Shown here: in pieces, positions 53,735 through 63,955 of the stretch
Layout: each line of letters begins with the position of its first letter
Numbering within the stretch: the first letter of the stretch is position 1
Assembly (NCBI GenBank): GCA_036365145.1
Contig: JAEOAD010000015.1
Span: 36,843,501-36,907,500, forward strand
Length of the DNA stretch: 64,000 bases
From: Orientallactaga sibirica
Lineage: Eukaryota > Chordata > Mammalia > Rodentia > Dipodidae
Reading direction: 5' to 3'
Translations under genes and position numbers: made by a program
The notes under the pieces: model-generated
The model's input: only the letters and a program-made list of their open reading frames with translations
Told to the model about the DNA's origin: nothing
The model's database searches: none

Positions 53735-53965
53735 AAAGAGCATGATCTTTGGAATCACAGCCAGTTTCCAATCTTAACTATTTTTGTATTATATCATGCA
53801 ACTTACTCTCTCTGTCTCTCATTCTCTCTCCTCCTAGAGATTATTTCCTATCAGTAAAATGCAGATAAAATAAGTGTCATGGAGCTGTTATAGGAATAAA
53901 AGAAGAGAATATGTGTAAGGTGCTTGGCACATACCTTATATTTGCTAAAGAATAATAATAACTAT
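53735..53965 (+). mobile_element. MIR SINE
   Basis: AAAGAGCATGATCTTTGGAATC, CAATCTTAACTATTTTTG, ATCATGCAACTTACTCTC, AGTAAAATGCAGATAAAAT and AAGGTGCTTGGCACATACC fit MIR order. A CT-rich expansion lies in the middle. Confidence 0.8.
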
Positions 53966-54067
53966 TATAACAAATTATAGGCAGTTATGAAAAATGGACA
54001 GGAGTGTGTTCATGAAGCAAAAGAACAAGAAATAAGATTTTACATTTTGTAGAATAAAACACATGTG

Positions 54068-54300
54068 GAAGGACTGGAGAGATTACTTGGTGGTTAAAGA
54101 CCCTTGCTTTGCAAAGCCTGATGGCTCTGGTTTGATTCCCTAATACCTGCATAAATCCACATGTACAAAGTGACACATACATCTGGAGTTAATTTACAGT
54201 GGCAGAAGGCCCTGACACACTCATACACACAAACACACACTCACTCTCTCTCCTGTTCTTTTTCTATCTAAAATAAATAAATGAAAACATTTTTAAAATG
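54068..54300 (+). mobile_element. DIP-like SINE, diverged
   Basis: GGACTGGAGAGATTACTTGG, GGTTTGATTCCCTAATACC and CCACATGTACAAAGTGACAC, then a CACAC and CTCTCTC run and an AAATAAATAAATG tail. Confidence 0.9.
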
Positions 54301-54479
54301 CATAAAAATCACATGCAAAACTGTAGAGTTTCATGATGGCAAGTATTTTCATAACCATCCAGATCAACAGAAGTTTCCTAGCTTTCATAAAAACCTCTTC
54401 ATGTACCATGTACTAATCATAGCTCCAACTCTGCTTGATTTTAATTTATAAGAAATTTTGATTTTTAAAATATTTATTA

Positions 54480-55830
54480 TTATTATTGATAAGATGTTTA
54501 GTATGGATACATCATGTGTTGGTACACTCTGTTCCCTTGTCCTTGACCCCATTCTGTTGGGTACGGTCCTCAGTGGGGTTGCAGGTATTGCCCATAGGGT
54601 CATAGTTCATGCATTATGGGAGCACTAGTCAGTTATTTTGAGGGGATGGAATGCCTCTGGGCATAATGTCTCAACCTGTGGCTCTTACAATCTTTCCTTT
54701 CCCTCTTCTGAAACATTCCCTGAGCTGTGGTGGTTGACTTTTCAGTCTATTACAGTGATAAGCTCTCAGGAGCCTCTGGATCTCTGCTTTAGTAGGTGCT
54801 GGGTATCCTCAGGGTCACTCTCCTACACCCTGGTGTTGACTATCAGGAACAGCATGGAAGTAGCACTCTTGCTCATCTACCCAATTCCTCTGTGGATTCA
54901 GCTGTGGCTTGCTTGAAGTGCAAGGGATAGTTTATCTCCTCCAGTTTCATTACCTTCTGAAAAAGAAGAACAGATTCTCCAGTGGAGAGTGACATAGGCA
55001 TAGTTTAAATGGAATAAGCATTATTAATTTAGGCAGAATGTGATGTATGTAAACCCTCTTTTAGCCAAACACTAGTAAGAGCTTGACACTTGAGAACGTA
55101 ATCTTTGTCTCCATAGGATTCTGATCTGGTTCCCAATTCCAGATGTGAGTTCCTTTATACTGAGCAGATCTTTTAGCCAATCAGAATGCTATTGGTTACA
55201 CATTGAGGCTGTGTGTCACTAATGCAGTGGCATGTATGTCGTGTCAGGGTGTTTGCTTCTGTGTAGCTTAGACCTCTGGTTGCTCAGACTGTTGTTGGCC
55301 ATTTTCCTCCAGTAGGTCATGTAGCGCTTTCCAGCACTAGACAGGCTAAATGTCTGGGGACTGGCTTTCTTCTGAATTCCAGCCAACTCTCTCCTTGCTC
55401 TGTGTCAGAAGAATATGGTGTCTTCAAGAATAGGGTCTTAGCTTTTGCTTCAGGGAGGTAATCAAGTGCTTTGACAGAAAGCTGTCTTGATTTGGGGACC
55501 TTGTAGGATTCTTCAATCAACAGCTCAATGTGGGTAGCAAACAATCTCTGGTACTGTGAATTACAGGTCAGAGACAGAGAAAAAAAAATGAAGCTTAGGC
55601 TTCATCCCACCTTCACAAGAGCCCTACTTTTCAGGTGCTCCCCACTCACTCCTTCTGAGGATTATATCTCTCAAGTACCTCCAAGGATAAAGATTTCTAT
55701 GGTATCAGCTCATTTTGGATTTAATTTTGTGTTTGTTTTCCCCTCTCCACTTCCCCTCCCTTCCATCCCTATTGTCTGGGCCTTGAGTTCCCTATCAGAT
55801 ATGACATCAACTCAAGTAGATCCAGATTAG
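54480..55830 (-). other. Long 3'UTR of L1 copy E
   Basis: About 1.35 kb, without an open frame of interest. It carries the purine-rich G tract (on the plus strand CCCCTCTCCACTTCCCCTCC near 55740) close to ORF2, as in L1 3'UTRs of other mammals. The same order of words occurs at 5245-6620, 8270-9162, 60606-62053 and 63650-63955. Confidence 0.8.
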
Positions 55831-57003
55831 GAACTGCAGATAAGTGACACCATGCAGCGTTTATCTTTCTTTGATTTTGTGAGTTCTCTGAGTATAATCT
55901 GTTCCAAGTCTGTCCATTTTTCTACAGATTTAATTATCAGTTTTCCTTACTGCTGAGTAGAATTTCATTGTGTAAATGTACCACAAGTTCATTATCCATT
56001 TATCCAATGATGAGCATCTGGGTTGATTCCAGTTCTTAAGTATAATGAATTGAGCAGCTATAAACATGGTTGCAAAATGTCTGTGTATTGATGCATGGAA
56101 CATTTAGGATAAATGCTCAGTAAGGGAATAACTGGATCTGTTGGTATCTCTATGTTCATCCTTTTCAAGACTCTCCAAATTGATTTCCATAGTGGTTGTA
56201 CAAGTTTACATTCCCACCAACAATAGATGAGAGTTACTCTTTTCCCACATCCTTGCCAACATTTGTCATTGTTAGATTATTTAATGATTGTCATCCTCAT
56301 TGGAGTAAGGTGGAATTTCATGGTTGTTTTAATTTCCATTTCCCTAATGGTTTGGGATGTTGAACATTTTCTTAAGTGTGTGTTAGCCATTTGTAATTCT
56401 TCCTTTGAGAACTCTGGAATGGGTTGTTTGATTTTTTATTGTTTAGGTTTTTGAGTTCTTTGTATGCTCTGTCAGTGGAATAGCTGATGAAGAATTTCTC
56501 CCATTATGTGGGTAATCTATTGGCTCTGCTTATGGTGTGTTTGTCTGTGCAAAAGTATTTAGCTTCATGAGATCCCATTGGTTGAGTGATTGTTTAATTT
56601 CCTGGGATACTGGGGTTTTGTTCAGGAAGTCTTTCCCCACTTCTATATTGTGGAGAGTGCCTCCTATTTTTTCTTCCAGTAGAAGAGTTTCAGGTCTTCT
56701 ATTGAGGTCTTTAATCCATTTGGACTTGATTTTTGGGTATGGAGAGATGAGTGGGCCTAGTTTCATTTTTCTACATATGGTCATTCAATTTGTCCAACAA
56801 CATTTGTTGAAGATGCTGTCTTTTCTCCAGTCTATGTTATTGGCACCTTTGTCAAAGATTAAGCAGCTGTAGTTACTTGACCTAAGTTCTGAGTCTTCAG
56901 TTCTGTTCCATTGATATATGTTTCTGTTCTTATGACATTACCATGTTGTTTTTGTTTCTATGGCTTTATAATAAAGCTTTAGATCAGATCACATATGGTG
57001 ATA

Positions 57004-57009
<6 letters not shown>

Positions 57010-57042
<33 letters not shown>
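57010..57042. repeat. Poly(T) run
   Basis: About 32 T in a row lie inside minus-strand ORF2 of L1 copy E. It could be the A-tail of a lost small insertion or a slippage-expanded run. Confidence 0.9.
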
Positions 57043-57046
<4 letters not shown>

Positions 57047-58446
57047 AGGAGATGTTTGGATATCTAAGGCCTACTGCCATTCTATATGAATTTTGAGATA
57101 ATTTTTTTCAAGCTCTCTGAAGAATGATGCTGGTATTTTTATTGGTATTGTATTAAATCTGCATATTGCTTTTGGTAGAATTGCCATTTTCATAACATTA
57201 ATTCTACCTATCCAGGAGCATGGGAGATTTTTCCATCTACCCAAGTCCTCCTGAGTTTTTTATGTTTTCATTATATAGGTCTTTCACATCCTCGGTTAGT
57301 GTTATTCCGAAGTATTTAATTTTTTTGTTGCTTTTGAAAATGGGACAGCCTCACTGATTTCTTTCTCTGTGTATTTGTCCTTTGCATATAGAAAGGCTAC
57401 TGATTTTGTGCATTGATTTTTGTATACCAGCACTTTACTGAAGGAATTAATCACCTTTAGAAGTTTTGAGATGGAGACTTTCAGGTCACTTATGTATAGG
57501 ATTATTCCATCTGCAAATAGGGCTATTTTGGCTTCTTCTTTTCCAATCTGAATCCCTTTTTATTTCTTTTTCCTGTCTTATTTCTTGGGTAATACTTCTA
57601 GTATTATTTTGAAGAGCAGTGGTAAGAATGGACAACCCTGTCTTGTTCCCAATTGCAATGCAAACTTCTTGAGTCTATCCCCATTAAGTATTGTTTGGGT
57701 TTGGGTGCTTTATATATAACCTTTATTTGGTTGAGATATAAACCTTCCATCCCTGTTCTTTACAGTGTTTTGTGTTGCATTTTGTCAAAGGCCTTCTCTG
57801 CATCAATTGAGATGATCATATGGTTCTTATGGTTAGGTTTATTTATGTTGTGTATTACATTGACCAATTTCCATATGTTGAGCCATTCCTGCATCCCTGG
57901 GATGAAGCCTACTTGAACAAGATGAACAATGCTTTTGACGTGTTGTTGAATTCTATTTGTGAGGATTTTGTTCAGGATCTTTGCATCTAAATTCATCAGG
58001 GATATAGGCCTATAGTTTTCTTTTCTTATTGCATCTCTGTCTGCTTTTGGCATTAGGGTGCTGCTAGCTTCATAAAACGAGTTGGGGAGAGTTCCCTGGT
58101 CTCCGGTATGTGAAACAGTTTGAGAAAAATTGGTTTCAGTTCTTTAATTAAGGTTTGATAGAATTCGACTGAGAAGCCATCTGGTCCAGGGCTTTTCTTT
58201 TGGTGGAGGGTTTTGACTACCTTTTTAATCTCAGTGGATGATATAGGTTTGTTTAGGAGATTAATCAGCTTTGAGTTTAGTTTTGGTAGGTGCTATGTGT
58301 CTAGAAATTCATCCATTTCTTCGAGATTATCCAGTTTTGTGGAGTAGAGGTTTTGGAAGTATGCCCTGATGATTCTTCCAATTTCATTGATGTCTATTGT
58401 TCCCTCTCCTTTTTCATTTATGATTTTGTTAATTTGACACTTCTCT

Positions 58447-58619
58447 CTCTCTCTCTCTCTTTTTTTTTTTGTTTGGTTTTGCGAGGTAGGGTCTCACTCT
58501 GGTCCAGGCTGACCTGGAATTAACTATGTAGTCTCAGGGTGGCCTCGAACTCTCGGGGATCCTACTACCTCTGCCTCCCAAATGCTGGGATTAAAGGCGT
58601 GTGCCACCACACCTGGCTA
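58447..58619 (-). mobile_element. B1 SINE with target-site duplication, inside L1 copy E
   Basis: Minus-strand GCCAGGTGTGGTGGCACACGCC head and a tail of A and GA-rich DNA (CTCTCTCTTTTTTTTTT on the plus strand). ACACTTCTCT at 58437-58446 and 58620-58629 is duplicated. It postdates the L1. Confidence 0.94.
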
Positions 58620-58979
58620 ACACTTCTCTTTTTTTGCTTATCAATCTTGTTTACTTTTTCCAAGAACCAGCTCTTCATTTCATTGATTTTAAAAATTGTT
58701 TTCTTAGTTTCCAATTCATTTTATGCTCTGATCTTGATTATTTCTTTTTATCTGGAGCTCTTACCATTGGATTCTTCTTGTTTTCCCAGTGCCCTTAGGT
58801 GGACAGTTAAGTTACCAATTGGGGATCTCTCTGTCTTTGTTATGAAGGCATTTAGGGCTATGAATTTTTCCCTTAGGACTGCCTTCATTGTGTCCCATAT
58901 GTTTTGGTAGGTTGTATTTTTATCATTCAATTCTAGAAATTTTACAATTTCTTTTTTGATTCCTTTCATACCTTGCAGG

Positions 58980-59590
58980 GTGTGATAAAGATGTCTTATT
59001 TAATGCTCAGGTCTCAACAGGCTCTTATTTTCAGCACTATGATGAATTTTGAATCTCCTCAACATCTACTGTCATTTCTTTAGAAAAGATTCTCTGGCCA
59101 GCACTAATATCCTTTCTTCTACCTCCTTTACAATGTTTCCTGAACCCTAGTGTGGGTATAATAGAGGTGTGTAGTCTAGTGTTGAGTGCTCAACTGTTCC
59201 TTCTTATTTACTTGATGAGTCATGGGACTCCCTGGTATTCACTATCATCATCAAAAACAAGCTTCTGTAACCAAAAATGGGAATAGCTCTATTGTATGGG
59301 AATAAGTATAATAATTTAGAGGGCAATTTGACGGGCACAATGTATTTATTTAGCTTGAACAGAGGTAGCTTACTGCCTATGACCTATGACCATCTAAGAC
59401 ATAGGCTTTAGACGTAGTTATCAGTACCAAGCATGGGTCCCACCTGTAGATGAAGCCTTAAATCCAATTAGACAGCAGATGATTACCCACATAACTGACC
59501 TGCCACTGTTGTACCACTGGGCACATTTTGCCTGGTTGGACAGTTGTGTAGGTAGCAGGATCCACTCCTAGTTAAGATGATTGATAACAA
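58980..59590 (-). mobile_element. Older rodent L1 3'UTR (Lx-like), minus strand
   Basis: Reverse words AAATAAGACATCTTTATCAC, GAGATTCAAAATTCATCATAG and GTACCAAGCATGGGTCCCACC (plus strand, 59428) match old rodent L1 3'UTR text and the copy at 9163-9890. It joins the 5' edge of L1 copy E abruptly at 58979/58980. Confidence 0.6.
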
Positions 59591-60600
59591 ACATAAAACT
59601 AATGTACTAAATCAAGAAAAAACTTAAATGATTTCCTCTAATATCTAAGACAAGATAAGGGTGTCCACTCTCCTCCCTGATATTTAACATAGTACTTGAA
59701 GTTTTAACTAGAGAGATAAGACAACTGAAAGAAATGAAAAGGGTACAGGCTGGAAAGAAATAAGTTGAACTACTATTTGCCAATGATGTGCTCATATACA
59801 TAAGAGACCCCAATGACTTTTACCAGAATACTCCTAAAACCTCTAAACACTTTCATCAAAATTAACACACAAAAATCAGTAGCTTTCTTACATACCAATG
59901 CTAAACATATTGGGAAAGAAATTAGGAAAACAATTTCATTCACAATAGCCATAAAAAATAAATATCTCAGAATATACCTGGCCTATATAATGAAAACTTT
60001 AAAACACTGAAGAATGAACTTTAGGGAGAAGCTAGAAGATAGAAAAAACTCTTATGCTCATGAATTAGAATTAATATGAAAATAGCCATCCAATCAAAAG
60101 TTATATAAAAATTAATGCAATACCAATTAAAATCTCAAAATTCTTCACAGAAATAGAAAAAATAATCTTAAAATACACATGGAAGCAACAGAGAACTTAG
60201 ATAAATCTATCCTCAGCAAAAAGGTTACTAAGGAGGTATCACCATACCTTATGTCACAGTATATTATTGAGTATTGTAAAGAAAATAGGATGGTATTTGT
60301 ACAAGAACAGACACATATATCAATGGAATAGAACAGAGGATCCGAGTATAAGTCTGTGTAACTAGCCATCTGATTTTTCACAAAGGTCCCAAAAAATAAA
60401 CATTGGAGAAAAGAAGATGTTTTCACAAAATAGTCCAGAATCTATAGGTACTAGAATGAAGCTAGTACCTTTTCTCTCACCCTACACAAAAATCCAACGG
60501 ATCAAGGAAGTGAACATAAGGCATGATACTCTGATCTGGCTAGAAGAAATAGGAAGTATACTTCAAGCTATAATCATAGGGAACAATTTTCTTAAAAACA
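59590..60600 (+). pseudogene. L1 copy F: reverse transcriptase remnant of ORF2
   Basis: AAGATAAGGGTGTCCACTCTCC and the catalytic block CTATTTGCCAATGATGTG (FAND instead of FADD, 59776-59787) are followed by AAAATTAACACACAAAAATCAG and TTCTTCACAGAAATAG. Stops interrupt the frame. It was part of an RNA-dependent DNA polymerase. Confidence 0.8.
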
Positions 60601-60605
60601 TTTTT

Positions 60606-62053
60606 TCTTTTTTTCCCTTTATTTATTTATATTATTCTGATTTTACATTCATAGTATTGGTTCCATTGTCCTCCTCCCTGTCCTCCCACTTTCAAAGGGA
60701 CCCTCATCAATGGGGACTGTGGGTCGTGCATTGTGAGGTTAGTCAAGAGTTCTGGGGGGTAGGCCCCAGTCTCTGTGCATAATGCCCCAACTTGTGACTC
60801 TAACAATCTTTCCACCCCCCTCTTCTGTGAGTTTCCCTGAGCCACATTGGGGTCATTGTAGTTCTGTTTCAGTGATGAGGTTTTGGGAGCCTCTGTGTCT
60901 CTGGATATCTGGCTTAGTTGGAGTTGGATGTTCTCTGTGTTTATCTCCTTTAGCCTTTTTCTGGTGTCGTGATCGCCATGAACACTGAACTCGCCCTTCC
61001 CCTGCGTTGTTCTATGGTTTCAGCTGGGGCCCTGGTGAGGTGTGGTTAGCTGATCCTCCCTTCAGGTTCGATGTCCACCTGAAAAACGATAAGCAAATTC
61101 TCCAATGGAGAGAAAAGTTAGTACTAGGTAGAAGGGATGACCATCTATGTTTTGGAGGGAATTTTATATGCGTTGGCTCTCTTCTAGCCCACATTTGGTG
61201 GTATCTTGCTCTTGGAGACTGAGCTCATTTTTTGTACCTGGTTTTGACTTATTTCCCAGTTCCAGCAATGAGTTCCATTCCACTGAGTGGATCTGTTAGC
61301 CAAATCAAGAGCAGTTGGTTACCCACCATGGCTGTTTGCCACTACTGCACTTGTATGAGCATTATGTCAAGTTGTTTCCTGCTGAGTATCTTAGACTGCA
61401 AGTTGTTTGGACCAATGTCGGACATTTTCCCCCAGTTGCTTGTGTAGCACCCTCTGGTACTAGACTAGCTAGCTGTCTGGGGACTGACCTTCTTCCAGAT
61501 TCTGGCCAGGTCTCTCTGTGTTTGGTCTCACACACGTATGCTATCTTCAACAGTAGGGTCTTACCATTAACCTTTGGTGGGTCACCAAGAACTCTGACAG
61601 AAGTCTGTCTTTTTTTGAGGGGGGGTGGTAACCTTGTAGGTGTCTCGGATCAAGAGCTCATTGTGGAGTTTAACCCCGTGCTGGCACTGGGAGTTTTAAG
61701 TCTGCACCTAGAAAGGTGAGGGAAGAAAAAGATAGATAATATTATAGAGGAAGTGAGTATAGAGAGGAGAGGTAGGAAGAGAGAGTGAGAGGGAGAGAGA
61801 GAGAGAGAAGCAGGACAAGATTAGGGTTAGCCTTCATGATGCTCTCTCCAGATTCCTGTGGTTTGGTTATTCCCTCTGCGGGCCTGCTGAAGGATCAATG
61901 TTTTAGCCTGTTGTTCAGAGTAAAGGGTTTTATAGCATCTTTTCCTTTTGGGTCCCAATTGTATCCCCGCCCCTTGTCCTTCCCCCCACCCTCTCATTCC
62001 CTCCCACCCTTACCTTCCCCCCATTCCACCCATAGCCAAACCTAACAAACACT
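60606..62053 (-). mobile_element. L1 3'UTR insertion with 15-bp target-site duplication
   Basis: CTTAAAAACATTTTT stands at 60591-60605 and again at 62054-62068, exactly. The 1448 bp in between is minus-strand, 5'-truncated L1 3'UTR. It has a tail of AATAAATAAAGGG and poly(A) at the left and the G-rich purine tract (on the plus strand CCCCCCACCCTC near 61985) near its 5' end at the right. The site on the element strand reads TTTT/AAAA, the usual L1 endonuclease preference. Open frames up to 134 codons inside it are not genes. Confidence 0.95.
61775..61808. repeat. GA-rich low-complexity run
   Basis: GAGAGTGAGAGGGAGAGAGA and following GAGAGA units lie within the L1 3'UTR copy, on its opposite strand. 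Confidence 0.85.
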
Positions 62054-62068
62054 CTTAAAAACATTTTT

Positions 62069-62108
62069 AAAATGTTTTTTATTTTTTATTTTAGAGAGAT
62101 AGAGGGAC

Positions 62109-62158
<50 letters not shown>

Positions 62159-62339
62159 GGTGTACCAGGAACTCAGCCATTGCAACTGAACTCCAGATAC
62201 TTTGTGCTACCTAGTGGACATGTGTGACCTTGTGCTCACTTCACCTTTGTGCATCTGGCTTATGTGGATATGGAGAGTTGAACATAGGTCCTTTGGCTTT
62301 ACAGGTAAGTGCCTTAACTACTAAGCCATCTCTCCATCC
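62069..62339 (-). mobile_element. DIP-like SINE variant with long GA run
   Basis: Minus-strand head GGATGGAGAGATGGCTTAGTAG and the long internal variant (minus CACAAGGTCACACATG), as in the copy at 29205. A GA run (62110-62155) is its CT run. The tail lies at 62069-62092. Diverged GGGAA...TTCTTAA words at 60580-60597 and 62340-62356 may be its own target duplication, later split by the L1 insertion. Confidence 0.88.
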
Positions 62340-62756
62340 TGGGAAAGACTTTCTTAATAGGACCCTAGTAGCCCAAGAAATAAGGAAAACATTCAACAAA
62401 TGGTCCTCTTGAAACAAATGTTATTGTACAGCAAAGGAAACTATCAAATAAGTCAAGAGGCAACTCTACCTATGGGAGAAAATCTTTGCTAGGAATATAT
62501 CTGACAGAGGATTAATTTCTAGAATACATGAACAACTGAAAAACCTGAATAAGAAAATGAGCAACCCAATCAAAACATGGGCCATGGAACTTTTTCTATT
62601 CCTGTCCAGTTCGGATGGCAATCATCAAGAAAATAAATTACAAAAAAATGCTGCAAAGATACAGGGAAAAGTAAACTGCTATTTGTTACTTGTGGGAGTG
62701 TAAGCTGGTGTAGCCTGTATAGAAATCAGTTTGGTTGTTCCTCAAAAAGTTAAAAT

Positions 62757-62990
62757 AGGGCTGAAGAGATGGCTTAGCTGTTAAGGTGCTTATCTATGAA
62801 GGTTAAGGACTCACGTTTGACTTCCCATATGCCACATAAGTCAGATGAAAAAGTGACTCATGTGTAAGGTTGCACATGTGCACAAGGTGGTACATATGTC
62901 TGGTGTTTGATTACAGTGGCTGGACGTCCTTCCATGACAATTCTCTCCCCCCACCCCAAATCTCTCAAAAAAGGCCAGTCTGTTGGGTTT
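62757..62990 (+). mobile_element. DIP-like SINE variant with extra internal segment
   Basis: AGGGCTGAAGAGATGGCTTAG head, then CACATAAGTCAGATGAAAAAG, an inserted segment GTGACTCATGTGTAAGGTTGC and CACAAGGTGGTACATATG. The 3' part is CTCTCCCCCCACCCC and an A-rich tail. It is the third copy of this variant, in L1 copy F. Confidence 0.82.
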
Positions 62991-63955
62991 GCTTCAAAAA
63001 AAGAAAAAAAAAGCAAAAAATTGTATAGTATGACCCAGCTATTCTACTTCTGGACTAATAACCAAACCACTCTGTATCCTACTGTATGGATACTTATACA
63101 ACCAATTTCATTGTTATTCTATTTGTAAGAGCTATGAAATGAAACTCGACTAGATATCTGTCAATGTATGAATGAATAACAAAATTGTGGTACATTTACA
63201 CAATATAATTTTATTCAGCTATAAAGAAAAATGACACAATGAAATTTTCAGGAAAATGAGGAACCTGGGGAAAATTATATTGAGCAAAGTCACTCAGGCT
63301 CAAAAAACCAAACACTTCATGTTTTCTTTTATGTGTGGATTCTAGCTTTCAATTTCCAAATCTGTGTTTACAACCTGGAGTGTCTCCAGAGACCAGAAAG
63401 TTAGAAAAGGGCTTAAGGGGGTTTCCAAGAGGGGAGAAGATAGTGTAACACAAATGATATTAATTGAGGGAAAGTGGATACTGGTATTGGAAAAGGTTAA
63501 GCAGGGATAAGGGTTGGGATGGGCAAGGCCAAAAGGATATGAAGAACCTTAACCACAACTTAGGAGATATCAAAAAGCTGTAAGAAAAAACATTATTAAC
63601 TTTGTTATAAGCATATAAATAGGGAGAAATAAAAGAATGAAAGGAGGTATATTATACAGAGGGATAATGGTGTTCTTAGTGGCCGTGGTCTGTCAAATAA
63701 TATTAGTGTCAGGCATATGATACCTCCCAATGAGTTGTTGATCTGTGGCATTACTGAGGCCACAACAAAAATACAGGCTATTTCCATGGCTCTTGGATGC
63801 TCACTAACACTGAAAGATAAGACTCTATTACTACAAATATCACATTGGGTGGGTTCAGGACATAGAGAAATCAAGCAGAGCTGAGGTGGGACTTCCTTCA
63901 TGGTAGCTAGTGCTGAAAGGTGTTATGTAGGTTGCTAGCAGAGAAAGGGCATTGT

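Larger units (their letters stand above)
54450..58979 (-). mobile_element. L1 (copy E) with partial ORF2 and long 3'UTR, minus strand
   Basis: This is the longest continuous L1 in the window. The 3' end lies at about 54450-54480 (AT-rich), the long 3'UTR at about 54480-55830 and ORF2 from about 55850 to 58979, starting in the region between endonuclease and reverse transcriptase. ORF2 is in broken frames: a reverse transcriptase part at 57760-58053, an upstream part at 58748-58969 and a C-terminal part at 56530-56784. A B1 lies at 58447-58619. The direct join of ORF2 to the 3'UTR proves that the recurrent 1.35 kb element is the L1 3'UTR. A T run of more than 30 lies at 57010-57042. Confidence 0.88.
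55850..58979 (-). pseudogene. L1 copy E: partial ORF2 with broken frames
   Basis: ORF2 codes for endonuclease and reverse transcriptase; this copy starts after the endonuclease. Visible blocks are YRPISLMN and DAEKAFD of the reverse transcriptase in the frame at 57760-58053. The catalytic FADD block reads FADG (57506-57517), in another frame. The C-terminal block ends near 55900. Frameshifts and stops separate the blocks, so the copy is inactive. Confidence 0.85.
59590..63955 (+). mobile_element. L1 (copy F), plus strand, interrupted
   Basis: ORF2 begins within the reverse transcriptase (59590-60600). It is then cut by an opposite L1 3'UTR copy (60606-62053) and a DIP SINE (62069-62339). C-terminal ORF2 resumes at 62340-63300, with a further DIP at 62757-62990. 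The 3'UTR of the long type follows (about 63300-63955) and is cut at 63956 by a MaLR LTR. No intact frame remains. Confidence 0.82.

Noticed and set aside
57010..57042. Assembly artefact at the long poly(T)
   Set aside because: L1 ORF2 text continues in order on both sides, so the join is real; only the exact length may be uncertain.
61315..61719. 134-codon plus-strand open frame
   Set aside because: It is antisense to an L1 3'UTR copy with target duplication, and similar short frames recur in other copies.
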